Source: Allocoprococcus sp004560705 (GTDB lineage Bacteria > Bacillota > Clostridia > Lachnospirales > Lachnospiraceae). Taken from it: 64,000 bases of DNA. Within the stretch, counting starts at the first letter, position 1. Each line of letters opens with the position of its first letter. Both the position numbers and the translations under genes were made by a program. This document shows, piece by piece, positions 9,013 through 17,760 of this stretch. Below the pieces are notes generated by a model that ran no database searches, was not told where the DNA came from, and saw nothing but the letters and a program-made list of their open reading frames with translations. The stretch spans positions 11,270-75,269 of the forward strand of contig NZ_JBQHTK010000013.1 in assembly GCF_052065755.1 (NCBI RefSeq), written 5' to 3'.

Positions 9013-10151
9013 TATGCTTCGCCTCCTTCCTGTTCTTTTGCGGCGCGCTTTTCATCCCGCTTGTCCAGATATCTGTTAAGCCAGATTTTGAAGAAAAGCA
9101 CAAAGCCGCACATGTAAATGATGAATGCCGAAATCAGATCCGAAATCTGCGAACAGTACATCGTCTTATCCACATAGGTTCCACCGCTGGTAATATGCTG
9201 GATAAAATAAGATGAGAATATCGTTCCGATCGGATTCAGTCCGCCGAGGAACGCAGCCGCTATTCCGTTAAATCCCATAGCCGGAACACTGGTCTGCTGT
9301 ACCATCCACTGCTCGATCCCACTCAGATAGAAGATCCCCGCTCCGAGCCCCGCAAGTCCTCCTGCGATCATCATCGTCAGGATCGTATTGCTCTTCTCAT
9401 GCATACCGCAGTATTTCGCAGCCTGCTTGTTCAGACCGGTAGCTTTAAGCTCATATCCGAATTTCGTCTTCTCCATAACGATCCACACTACGATTGCGAT
9501 GAGCACCGAAAACACGATTCCGATCGTCACGAACTGATTGTTGGAAAACAATTTATCCAGTCCCATCGTCGGAAGCAGCGCATCCTTATTCACACTGGAA
9601 AGCGGCCGCGTATACGGCGTGGACTGCTCTTTTACACCAGTCAAAAGCATATTCACACAGTAAAGCGAGGTCCAGTTCAGCATGATACAGGAAATAACTT
9701 CATTTACATTAAAATATGCTTTCAACGCACCGGAAATCCCCCCGACAATTGCCGCCGCAAGCATGGCCGCAAGCAGGCATATATACCATGGCATATCGAA
9801 TTTCAATCCGAAATAGAGACAGGCGCCGGCACCAACTACATACTGACCGGCCGCACCGATATTAAATAATCCCACTTTATATGCAAAAAGTACCGATAAT
9901 GCACACATTAAAAGTGCTGAAGCCTTTACCAGTGTCGTTCCCAGATATTTTTTTGCCGCCACCGCACTCGGATAATATAAAAAGTTCTTCAAAATAGCAA
10001 CAATTGCTTTTCCTGCCCCTTTCGGGTTGATGATCAGAAGTACAATATAGCCGATCAGGAGACCAATGATAATACAGAGCAATGACGCCAGAATTGTCTG
10101 AAAACCGTTGTTCCTTAAAATACTTTGCTTCTTTTTCGGTTTCTTATCCAT
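9012..10151 (-). CDS. nupP: nucleoside ABC transporter permease (NupP-like)
   Basis: This 379-residue permease is longer than its partner because of an extended cytoplasmic N-terminus and a basic C-terminal tail (KRDEKRAAKEQ). Hydrophobic helices alternate through the length and the family motif AYKVGLFNIGAAGQYVVG is present. It starts 3 bp after the ATPase gene and overlaps the next permease. It belongs to the guanosine/uridine-type importer typed by BmpA and NupO in this operon. Confidence 0.86.
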   Translation of the reverse strand: MDKKPKKKQSILRNNGFQTILASLLCIIIGLLIGYIVLLIINPKGAGKAIVAILKNFLYYPSAVAAKKYLGTTLVKASALLMCALSVLFAYKVGLFNIGAAGQYVVGAGACLYFGLKFDMPWYICLLAAMLAAAIVGGISGALKAYFNVNEVISCIMLNWTSLYCVNMLLTGVKEQSTPYTRPLSSVNKDALLPTMGLDKLFSNNQFVTIGIVFSVLIAIVVWIVMEKTKFGYELKATGLNKQAAKYCGMHEKSNTILTMMIAGGLAGLGAGIFYLSGIEQWMVQQTSVPAMGFNGIAAAFLGGLNPIGTIFSSYFIQHITSGGTYVDKTMYCSQISDLISAFIIYMCGFVLFFKIWLNRYLDKRDEKRAAKEQEGGEA

Positions 10152-10154
10152 TGA

Positions 10155-11684
10155 TTATGCCTCCTTTCTCTTAGAACCGGCCATATAGAGTCCCAGTTCT
10201 TCCACCGTAACATGTTTCGGATCGAATTCCCCTACGATTTCCCCTTCGTACATAACCAGAATTCTGTCCGAAACATTCATAACCTCATCCAGTTCCAGGC
10301 TTATGAGCAGAACGCCTTTCCCGGCATCTCTTTGTGCCACCAGTTCTTTATGCACATTCTCAATCGCTCCTACATCCAGTCCGCGGGTTGGCTGTACCGC
10401 TACCAGAAGTTCCGGATTCTTATCGATCTCCCGGGCTATGATCGCCTTCTGCTGATTGCCGCCGGACATGGATCTGGCTTTCGTGACCGGTCCCTGACCG
10501 GAACGGATGTCGTACTGTTCGATCAGATGCTCTGCATACTCTCTTATTTCTTTCCGTTTCAAAAATCCAAATTTGCTCGTGAACTGTGGTTCGAAATATC
10601 TCTGAAGAATCAGGTTGTACTCCAGAGAATAATCCAGAACCAGCCCATGTTTATGACGGTCTTCCGGGATATGGCTCATACCGGAAGTCAGACGTTTCCG
10701 AATCGGCATATGAGTGATATCCACCCCGTTCAGGGTGATCGTACCGCCGGTCACCGGTTCGAGTCCGGTAAGCCCATAGACAAATTCAGTCTGACCGTTT
10801 CCATCGATTCCTGCAATGCAGACGATCTCACCTCTTCGAACCTGCAAAGATACCTGATTGACTGCATTATTCTTATGCCGCTTTGATGCCACCGTCATTC
10901 CCTGAATATCAAGTAATACTTCCTTCGGTTCAGCCGGCTTCTTTTCTACTACAAAATTAACATCCCGGCCTACCATCATCGCAGAAAGCTTCTCCGGTGT
11001 CGTGTCTTTGATATCTACCGTACCAATATATTTTCCTTTTCTCAGTACACTGCAGCGGTCTGCCACCTGCATAATCTCGGCAAGCTTATGAGTAATGAAA
11101 AGAATACTCTTTCCTTCTGCAGCCAGATTTTTCATGATCGTCATCAACTCCTGGATCTCCTGCGGTGTCAGCACAGCAGTCGGCTCGTCGAAGATCAGAA
11201 TCTCATTGTCACGATACAGCATTTTCAGAATCTCTGTTCGCTGCTGCATACCAACGGTAATATCCTCGACCAGTGCATCCGGATCCACTGAAAGTCCATA
11301 CCGCTCCGAAAGTTCCATAACCTTCTTTCTTGCCTCGGCTTTCTGAAGAAAACCTCCCTTGGTGGTCTCCACCCCCAGAATGATATTATCCAGAACGCTG
11401 AAACACTCAACCAGTTTAAAATGCTGATGCACCATTCCGATTCCCAGATCATTAGCATCATTCGGATCGTTAATGGTAACTTTCTTCCCGTCTTTGTGAA
11501 TCTCGCCCTCCTCCGGCTGATAAAGACCAAAGAGTACGCTCATTAATGTGGACTTTCCTGCACCATTTTCTCCCAACAAAGCATGAATCTCACCTTTTTT
11601 CAACTGTAAAGTAATATTATCGTTTGCAATGATTCCCGGAAAACGCTTCGTAATATTCAGCATCTCAATTGCATACTCTCCCAT
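10155..11684 (-). CDS. nupO: nucleoside ABC transporter ATP-binding protein with two ABC domains (NupO-like)
   Basis: This 509-residue cytoplasmic ATPase is built of two fused ABC modules, like RbsA/NupO. The first has Walker A LGENGAGKSTL near residue 37 and Walker B ILIFDEPTAVL near 160; the second starts near residue 260, has the degenerate Walker A IAGIDGNGQTEF and the signature SGGNQQKAIIA near 400. Degenerate second P-loops are usual in this family. It is the first cytoplasmic component after the lipoprotein gene, separated from it by a hairpin that may act as an attenuator. Confidence 0.92.
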   Translation of the reverse strand: MGEYAIEMLNITKRFPGIIANDNITLQLKKGEIHALLGENGAGKSTLMSVLFGLYQPEEGEIHKDGKKVTINDPNDANDLGIGMVHQHFKLVECFSVLDNIILGVETTKGGFLQKAEARKKVMELSERYGLSVDPDALVEDITVGMQQRTEILKMLYRDNEILIFDEPTAVLTPQEIQELMTIMKNLAAEGKSILFITHKLAEIMQVADRCSVLRKGKYIGTVDIKDTTPEKLSAMMVGRDVNFVVEKKPAEPKEVLLDIQGMTVASKRHKNNAVNQVSLQVRRGEIVCIAGIDGNGQTEFVYGLTGLEPVTGGTITLNGVDITHMPIRKRLTSGMSHIPEDRHKHGLVLDYSLEYNLILQRYFEPQFTSKFGFLKRKEIREYAEHLIEQYDIRSGQGPVTKARSMSGGNQQKAIIAREIDKNPELLVAVQPTRGLDVGAIENVHKELVAQRDAGKGVLLISLELDEVMNVSDRILVMYEGEIVGEFDPKHVTVEELGLYMAGSKRKEA

Positions 11685-11725
11685 CCTTTACACACCTCCT
11701 GTCATTGATTATCCTTTCCCTATTT

Positions 11726-11756
11726 TAAAAGGGAGCGGACCACCGCCCACTCCCCT
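11726..11756 (-). terminator. attenuator-like hairpin between bmpA and nupO
   Basis: On the minus strand GGGA, a 4-nt bulge, GCGG, a TGGT loop and CCGCTCCC form a stem followed by TTTTAAAAT. Located in the 88-bp gap after the binding-protein gene, it could end part of the transcripts and give more lipoprotein than transporter core, a common arrangement in ABC operons. Confidence 0.5.
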
Positions 11757-11773
11757 TGCAGTTTCAGTTACAT

Positions 11774-12970
11774 TTATTTAATGCTGCCGTAGTCATTAAC
11801 TTTGATTGTCGTTGCCGGCATTGCCGTAATATCATTGGATACGGTAATTTCTCCAGAGTACATTGACTTCACGAGTGTGCGATAATCATCCTCTGTAAAT
11901 CCGTCGCCCCACTGTGTGCTTTCAAGCGGAAGCTGAACATAGTTTTCTTCCGGATTTTCGGAAACCAGACCAAGATTATCGATCTTGCCTGCGTAGTCAC
12001 TCCATTTGCCACCCTTAATATCTGTAAGAACCGTATTAACCGTTGCAGCAAGTCCCTTCATAGCAGAAGTAACTGTGATTCCTTCGCCGTATGCATCAAT
12101 CGTAGGAGCCTGATCAGAGTCAACACCAATCACTTTACCTCCGGTCTTCACTGCTGCTTCGACTGCGGATGTCCAGATACCGCCGCCGCAGGCAAATACG
12201 ATTTCCACATTCTTTGATCCATACCAGGTATCCATGTAAGCTGTGATATCAGCATCGCCATAGAACTGTCCACCGCATACATACTCGATTTCAATCTGAT
12301 CTGCGATTCCAAGTTCTTCTGCCGCAGCGTTAGCTCCCTGCACATATCCGTATCCGAAACGTGTAACCGCCGGCACTGCCATACCGCCGAGGAATCCAAG
12401 GTGCTTATAACCTAATTTAACAGCTGCGTATCCTGCCATATATCCGGAAAGTTCCTCCTGATAGGTACAGCAGTAAACATTATCTGTGTTATAGTAATCT
12501 GCTACGTTGTAGTCGTCCGGATTGTAAGTGTATCCTTCTCCAACGCCCTTCTCACAGATATCTCCTGCTCCAACATCCAATGCAACAAATTTTACATCCG
12601 GATAGTTTTCAGACTGAGCAACTACCGTTCCTGCGAACATATATCCCGGCATAACAACGACATTTGCGCCATCAGCCACTGCCTGATCTACACTTGCGTT
12701 TCGCGCTTCATCCGAATCGCTCTCCGGCTTGTAGTAATTGAATTCCACATCGTTCTTTTCGCTCCAGGCTTTACAGCTCTCATATGTTGTCTGATTAAAG
12801 CTCTGATCTGTAATATCTCCGGAGTCGGTGATCATGGCAATCTGCATGTTTTCACCGGAAGTATCCTCTTTCTTTCCTCCGTCTGTACTACTGTCTGATG
12901 AGCCGCCGCATGCTGCCAGTGAAAATGCCATCATACCTGCAAGTAACACTGCAATAAGTCTCTTTTTCAT
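11774..12970 (-). CDS. bmpA: BMP-family nucleoside-binding lipoprotein
   Basis: This 398-residue extracellular substrate-binding protein has a lipoprotein signal peptide with lipobox FSLAACGG at residues 16-23, a Ser/Asp/Gly-rich linker, and then a periplasmic-binding-like fold starting at MQIAMITDSGDITDQSFNQ. The DQSFNQ and ACGGGIW segments match the PnrA/BmpA (Med) family, which binds purine and pyrimidine nucleosides. It is the first gene of the operon, with a good GAAGGAGGA before the ATG. The salvage enzymes downstream strongly support nucleosides as the ligand. Confidence 0.92.
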   Translation of the reverse strand: MKKRLIAVLLAGMMAFSLAACGGSSDSSTDGGKKEDTSGENMQIAMITDSGDITDQSFNQTTYESCKAWSEKNDVEFNYYKPESDSDEARNASVDQAVADGANVVVMPGYMFAGTVVAQSENYPDVKFVALDVGAGDICEKGVGEGYTYNPDDYNVADYYNTDNVYCCTYQEELSGYMAGYAAVKLGYKHLGFLGGMAVPAVTRFGYGYVQGANAAAEELGIADQIEIEYVCGGQFYGDADITAYMDTWYGSKNVEIVFACGGGIWTSAVEAAVKTGGKVIGVDSDQAPTIDAYGEGITVTSAMKGLAATVNTVLTDIKGGKWSDYAGKIDNLGLVSENPEENYVQLPLESTQWGDGFTEDDYRTLVKSMYSGEITVSNDITAMPATTIKVNDYGSIK

Positions 12971-13071
12971 AAAAACAGTTCCTCCTTCTTATTCATTGTT
13001 ATTTTTGCCCTTTTGTCTTTCTTTATTCCGGTATCAGAAACACCCGGAACTGACAATCTTGTAGTAATTAT

Positions 13072-13147
13072 GACATATGTCTCGATAATATCATAGGACT
13101 TGAGTCTCTTTTTTTGAAAATATTTTGCATTTTGTCGCAAATAGACA
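13072..13147 (-). promoter_or_regulatory. candidate promoter and operators of the nucleoside operon
   Basis: On the minus strand TTTCAA (13114-13119) and TATGAT (13090-13095) are 18 bp apart. A perfect palindrome GACATATGTC (13072-13081) lies just downstream, and TGTC-N7-GACA (13133-13147) just upstream. The dyads would suit a dimeric regulator such as the Crp-type protein of this operon, but no known consensus is matched. The rest of the 357-bp gap holds only AT-rich DNA and hairpins. No purine riboswitch was recognised. Confidence 0.35.
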
Positions 13148-13193
13148 TTTTTCCGCTTTGTTATTTATGCATTTTTTACAGTTCGTTTTTTAA

Positions 13194-13219
13194 CCAAAAA
13201 GGATTTTGTCCCTTTTTGG
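13194..13219. repeat. CCAAAAAG/CTTTTTGG hairpin in the bmpA-spoVG gap
   Basis: A perfect 8-bp stem with a 10-base loop lies upstream of the candidate operon promoter and downstream of the spoVG terminator. A weak second terminator is the simplest reading. Confidence 0.35.
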
Positions 13220-13273
13220 AACTATCAACGCTTCTAACTTAAAAGGGCCGCCGAACCTCTTTGGAATATACAT

Positions 13274-13305
13274 GGCAAAAAGCGGACAGCTTACGCTGTC
13301 CACTT
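13274..13305 (-). terminator. terminator of spoVG
   Basis: On the minus strand GGACAGC, GTAA and GCTGTCC form a perfect stem-loop followed by GCTTTTTGCC, 23-54 bases beyond the spoVG stop codon. Confidence 0.75.
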
Positions 13306-13327
13306 TCCCCTTAATGACAAATTTGCT

Positions 13328-13603
13328 CTATTCTTCTGCATCGTCTGCCTGTAATACTTCTTCGTATTTTTCAAGAATCAGTTTCTGAATACGCTCTCTC
13401 GTCCCGGAATTAATCGGATGTGCGATATCACGATATTCTCCATCCATCGCTTTCTTACTTGGCATTGCGATGAAAAGTCCTTTTTCGCCTTCAATTACTT
13501 TGATGTCATGAACAACAAACTCTTCATCCATTGTAATTGACACAACTGCTTTTAACTTTCCTTCCTTCGCTACCTTCCTCACGCGTACATCTGTGATTTG
13601 CAT
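13328..13603 (-). CDS. spoVG: septation / regulatory protein SpoVG
   Basis: This 91-residue protein starts MQITDVRVRKV and contains the conserved core FVVHDIKVIEG and IAMPSKK, followed by DIAHPINSGTRERIQ. SpoVG is a small nucleic-acid-binding regulator linked to sporulation, septation and cell-surface gene control in Firmicutes. It lies 48 bp after glgD on the same strand, so it may be cotranscribed with the glycogen genes or have its own promoter in the gap. Confidence 0.95.
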   Translation of the reverse strand: MQITDVRVRKVAKEGKLKAVVSITMDEEFVVHDIKVIEGEKGLFIAMPSKKAMDGEYRDIAHPINSGTRERIQKLILEKYEEVLQADDAEE

Positions 13604-13651
13604 TTTTCTAGCCCCTTTCTCCAGTAATGCATACGACTAACCCTCTGGTCC

Positions 13652-14770
13652 TTATAATGCATACCTCTCGTTCTTTTCTACTACTACCTTCACACCATTT
13701 TCTCCAACGTGGCGCGTATTTGCCCGAATTGTGTCGCGACTTTCTACGATACAGTTTTCTATGTATGTATTATCCCCCAGATAAACATCATTCAGAATGA
13801 TCGAATTCTTAATCACACAATTATTTCCGACAAATGCTTTCTTAAACAGAATGGAATTTTCCACTGTACCGTTGATGATACATCCGCTGGAAATCAGACT
13901 GTTCTTCACAACGGATCCCGGGTTATACTTTGCCGGCGGCAAATCTGTAACTTTTGAATAAATATCTGGGTGTTGTTTAAAGAAATAATTTCTTACTTCC
14001 GGTTTCAGGAAATCCATATTCGTCTTATAATAAGCATCTACTGTTGAAATATTGCTCCAGTAGCTATTTATTTTATAACCGTATATCTTCTTCAGATTCT
14101 TGTATCTGATCAGGATATCCGTTACAAAATCATGTCTCTCTTCTTCGGCGCTCCGTTCAATCAGTTCAATGAGCTGCCTTCTGCGGATCACATAAATTCC
14201 GGTCGAGATCGTCGTCGCATTCGTGATCATCGGCTTTTCTTCAAACTCCTGGATCCGCATAGTCTCGTCCATTTTGACCGTACCGAAACGTGTCGGATCC
14301 TCTCCCGGATCCAGATCCTTGCAAACCACTGTAATATCGGCCTTCTTAGCGATATGATATTCCAGCACTTTATTATAATCCAGTTTATAAACGGCATCAC
14401 CGGACGTAATGATCACATACGGCTCATGACACCTTTTCAGGAAATCGAGATTCTGGTAAATAGCATCCGCCGTTCCACGATACCAATATCCGTTATCCGC
14501 CGTTATGGTCGGCGTAAATACATAGAGTCCTCCCTGTTTTCTTCCGAAATCCCACCATTTGGAGGAATTCAGATGTTCGTTCAGTGAGCGGGCATTATAC
14601 TGTGTCAATACTGCTACCTTCTGTATATGAGAATTCGACATACTGCTGAGTGCAAAGTCAATACACCGGTAGCTGCCTGCGATCGGCATCGCTGCCACCG
14701 CACGTTTCTGGGTAAGTTCACGCATCTTGTTGCTGTTTCCGCCCGCTAAAATAAGTCCTACCGCTTTCAT
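13652..14770 (-). CDS. glgD: glucose-1-phosphate adenylyltransferase, GlgD subunit
   Basis: This 372-residue protein has the nucleotidyltransferase fold (GLILAGGNSNKMRELT at the N-terminus, where the typical GlgC G-x-G-x-R-L is altered) and a C-terminal left-handed beta-helix with hexapeptide repeats (GSVVKNSLISSGCIINGTV region). In Firmicutes GlgD partners GlgC in a heterotetrameric ADP-glucose pyrophosphorylase and is mostly regulatory or less active alone. Its start overlaps the glgC stop by 4 bp. Confidence 0.92.
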   Translation of the reverse strand: MKAVGLILAGGNSNKMRELTQKRAVAAMPIAGSYRCIDFALSSMSNSHIQKVAVLTQYNARSLNEHLNSSKWWDFGRKQGGLYVFTPTITADNGYWYRGTADAIYQNLDFLKRCHEPYVIITSGDAVYKLDYNKVLEYHIAKKADITVVCKDLDPGEDPTRFGTVKMDETMRIQEFEEKPMITNATTISTGIYVIRRRQLIELIERSAEEERHDFVTDILIRYKNLKKIYGYKINSYWSNISTVDAYYKTNMDFLKPEVRNYFFKQHPDIYSKVTDLPPAKYNPGSVVKNSLISSGCIINGTVENSILFKKAFVGNNCVIKNSIILNDVYLGDNTYIENCIVESRDTIRANTRHVGENGVKVVVEKNERYAL

Positions 14771-16041
14771 GATCTGTCACCCGCCTTTACTAATGCTCCG
14801 CCGCTTTCAAGAACGCCGTTTTCATAATCTTCCTTCATCGTAACTCCACTGATTGCAGTGTTTTTACCAATCTGGACACCGGACGGAATGACCGAGTTTT
14901 CTCCGATCGTCACAAGTCCGGAATTGTAAATATCGGGTCTGAGGCAGTTCGGTGCCTCACTTCCGATTCCCATTGTAACATTATCACCAACCGTGACATT
15001 CTCCGCAATAATGACCTTGTCCACCACGCAGTGTTCACCGATCGTTACATCTTTCATAATGATCGAGTCACGCACCACCGTGCCCTTTCCGATCGTGACA
15101 CCGGAACTGATCACACAATTGCGCACTTCTCCGTAAATCTCCGCACCGTCACCGATGATGCTCCGTTCAATGACAGACTGATCTGAAATGTATTGTGGCG
15201 GAATAATATCACTGTTTGTATAAATCTTCCAGAATTCTTCGTATAAATTAAATTCGGGAATGATATCGATCAGCTCCATATTGGCTTCCCAGTAGGAACT
15301 GAGTGTACCGACGTCCTTCCAATATCCATTATACTCATATGCGAACAGTCTCTTATCATTCTGATGGCAATACGGAATGATATGCTTGCCGAAGTCGCAT
15401 CCCGGTTGATCGGAGAGTTTCAAAAGCGCATCCTTCAATACCGGCCAACTGAAAATATAGATACCCATGGATGCAAGATTACTCCGTGGATGTTCCGGTT
15501 TCTCCTCAAATTCCGTGATTCTGTTATCATCATCTGTAATAACGATTCCGAAACGGCTTGCCTCCTCAAGCGGAACCGGCATTGCCGCGATCGTCACATC
15601 CGCATGGTTCTCTTTATGGAAATCCAGCATCACCTCATAGTCCATCTTATAAATGTGGTCACCGGATAAGATCAGCACATAATCAGGATTAAAGGTCTCC
15701 ATATAATCCAGATTCTGGTATATCGCATTAGCCGTTCCCGTATACCATTCACTGTTGCTGCTCTTTTCATACGGTGGTAGAATCGATACCCCTCCAATAT
15801 TACGATCCAAGTCCCAAGGAATTCCGATTCCTATATGTGTGTTGAGTCGTAAGGGCTGATATTGAGTCAATACTCCTACGGTGTCAATTCCCGAGTTGAT
15901 GCAGTTGCTAAGCGGAAAATCGATAATACGGTATTTTCCTCCGAAAGCCACAGCCGGCTTGGCTACCTTGGCAGTCAGTACTCCGAGTCTGCTTCCCTGA
16001 CCTCCCGCGAGTAACATCGCTATCATCTCTTTCTTAATCAT
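14767..16041 (-). CDS. glgC: glucose-1-phosphate adenylyltransferase, catalytic subunit
   Basis: GlgC makes ADP-glucose, the glucosyl donor for glycogen. The 424-residue protein has the intact signature MLLAGGQGSRLGVLT, the KPAVAFGGKYRIIDF segment, the LSGDHIYKMDY active-site strand and the EFEEKP motif, followed by a beta-helix C-terminal domain. AAGGGGTG precedes the ATG. No glycogen synthase or branching enzyme gene is nearby, so the rest of the pathway must be elsewhere. Confidence 0.95.
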   Translation of the reverse strand: MIKKEMIAMLLAGGQGSRLGVLTAKVAKPAVAFGGKYRIIDFPLSNCINSGIDTVGVLTQYQPLRLNTHIGIGIPWDLDRNIGGVSILPPYEKSSNSEWYTGTANAIYQNLDYMETFNPDYVLILSGDHIYKMDYEVMLDFHKENHADVTIAAMPVPLEEASRFGIVITDDDNRITEFEEKPEHPRSNLASMGIYIFSWPVLKDALLKLSDQPGCDFGKHIIPYCHQNDKRLFAYEYNGYWKDVGTLSSYWEANMELIDIIPEFNLYEEFWKIYTNSDIIPPQYISDQSVIERSIIGDGAEIYGEVRNCVISSGVTIGKGTVVRDSIIMKDVTIGEHCVVDKVIIAENVTVGDNVTMGIGSEAPNCLRPDIYNSGLVTIGENSVIPSGVQIGKNTAISGVTMKEDYENGVLESGGALVKAGDRS

Positions 16042-16075
16042 GTCGTCACCCCTTCTCAGTAATTCTAGTTCTTAC

Positions 16076-16104
16076 ATTATAACATATCGCCTTCGTATAG
16101 TGAA
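16076..16104 (-). promoter_or_regulatory. promoter of glgC-glgD
   Basis: On the minus strand TTCACT and a perfect TATAAT are 17 bp apart, 35 bases upstream of the glgC start. A plus-strand TATAAT at 16195-16200 with a weak -35 could serve the divergent murC gene. Confidence 0.55.
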
Positions 16105-16250
16105 CAATTTTTACAAAAAAAAATCGTTCGTCCCGTTCTTTTTATGAAAATATCACAAAAAGAAATCTCCTGTTTTTTCATATGTAGATTATGATATAAT
16201 AATTTTACAAAAACCTTTAATATTATTATATGAGAATAGGAAGTGTATTT

Positions 16251-17630
16251 ATGTATAAAATTGATTTTAATCATCCATGCCATGTTCACTTTATCGGAAT
16301 CGGAGGCATCAGCATGAGCGGACTTGCGGAAATCCTCATGAAAGAGGGATTTACGGTATCCGGTTCTGACAACAAAGAGTCCTCGCTCACGGATCACCTC
16401 ACCGATAAAGGTGCCGTTATTTTTTACGGCCAGAAGGCTTCCAATATAATCGACGGCATTAATGTCGTTGTTTACACCGCAGCCATTCACGAGGATAATG
16501 AAGAATTCATGGAAGCAAAGCGGCAGGGACTTCCGATGCTTTCCCGCGCTGAACTGCTCGGACAGCTTATGACCAATTACGATACGCCCATCGCCGTTTC
16601 CGGAACACATGGGAAGACCACGACAACGTCCATGCTGTCACACATTTTTCTCGCCGGAGACATGGACCCCACGATTTCCGTGGGCGGAATCCTCAAGGCG
16701 ATTCACGGCAACATCCGTGTGGGAAGCTCCGGACTTTTCGTCACAGAAGCCTGCGAGTATACGAACAGCTTCCTGCATTTCTTCCCAAAGATCAGCGTGA
16801 TCCTGAATATCGATGCCGATCATCTGGATTTCTTCAAGGATCTGGATGACATCCGCCACTCGTTCCGCCTTTTCGCAGAACTCCTGCCGGAAGACGGAAC
16901 CCTGGTGATCAACGGCGACATCGAAAACCTCTCTTATATTACAGACGGACTTGCCTGTCGCGTTGTGACATTCGGTCGGGAAGCTTCTCTTGATTACAGT
17001 GCTTCCGATATTCAATACGATGAACAGGGAAATGCATCCTTTGATCTCATCCGGCACGGGAAACCGTCCGGGCATGTGACATTATCTGTAGGCGGAGAAC
17101 ACAATGTTTATAATGCGCTTTCCGCCATTGCTGTTGCGGATCTCCTGGGCGTATCAGCAGAAACGATACAGGAAGGCCTCCTTTCCTTCCACGGAACAGA
17201 CCGCCGTTTTGAGTACAAGGGAGAATTTAACGGTATTACCGTGATCGATGATTACGCACATCATCCCACGGAGATCGAAGCGACCCTGAAAAGTGCTGCC
17301 CACTACCCGCACAGAGAACTGTGGTGCATCTTCCAGCCCCACACCTACACCAGAACGAAAGCACTGTTCGATGAATTTGCACAGGCACTTTCACACACAG
17401 ACCATCTGATCCTGGCAGATATTTATGCAGCGCGAGAGACTGATACCCTGGGCATCTCCTCAGAACAGCTTGCCCGTGCAGCCGCCTCTTACGGCTGTGA
17501 CGCCATCTATCTGCCAAGCTTTGATGAGATAGAAAAATACGTCAGGGATCACTGTCAATCAGGGGACTTGTTGATAACTATGGGCGCGGGAGACGTTGTA
17601 AATATTGGGGAAGATCTCTTAAAAGCCTAG
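16251..17630 (+). CDS. murC: UDP-N-acetylmuramate--L-alanine ligase
   Basis: MurC adds the first amino acid of the peptidoglycan stem peptide in the cytoplasm. The 459-residue protein has the N-terminal UDP-binding GIGGISMSGLAEIL motif, the Mur-ligase P-loop SGTHGKTTTTS near residue 112, NIDADHLDFF near 183 and DDYAHHPTEIEATL near 337. The ATG at 16251 is chosen over 16230 because AGGAAG lies 8 bases before it. It stands alone rather than in a division cluster, followed by replication genes on the same strand. Confidence 0.94.
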   Translation: MYKIDFNHPCHVHFIGIGGISMSGLAEILMKEGFTVSGSDNKESSLTDHLTDKGAVIFYGQKASNIIDGINVVVYTAAIHEDNEEFMEAKRQGLPMLSRAELLGQLMTNYDTPIAVSGTHGKTTTTSMLSHIFLAGDMDPTISVGGILKAIHGNIRVGSSGLFVTEACEYTNSFLHFFPKISVILNIDADHLDFFKDLDDIRHSFRLFAELLPEDGTLVINGDIENLSYITDGLACRVVTFGREASLDYSASDIQYDEQGNASFDLIRHGKPSGHVTLSVGGEHNVYNALSAIAVADLLGVSAETIQEGLLSFHGTDRRFEYKGEFNGITVIDDYAHHPTEIEATLKSAAHYPHRELWCIFQPHTYTRTKALFDEFAQALSHTDHLILADIYAARETDTLGISSEQLARAAASYGCDAIYLPSFDEIEKYVRDHCQSGDLLITMGAGDVVNIGEDLLKA

Positions 17631-17648
17631 TTATCCCCATTATCCCCA
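17631..17648 (+). promoter_or_regulatory. two abutting DnaA-box-like 9-mers upstream of the DnaD-like gene
   Basis: TTATCCCCA occurs twice back to back right after the murC stop; each differs by one base from the DnaA box TTATCCACA. A TTTTATCAAC follows. A TATGAT -10-like hexamer lies at about 17714. Because the next two genes are replication-related, DnaA control of this unit is plausible; one-mismatch boxes also occur by chance. Confidence 0.4.
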
Positions 17649-17760
17649 CAGTTTTATCAACAAAAAACATCAAATTCTCGTAAAATAATTCTTTTTCCTG
17701 CCGCAACTTCATGCTATGATTAAATGGCATCAAATTTACGAACATTAAAGGAGCAGGAAC

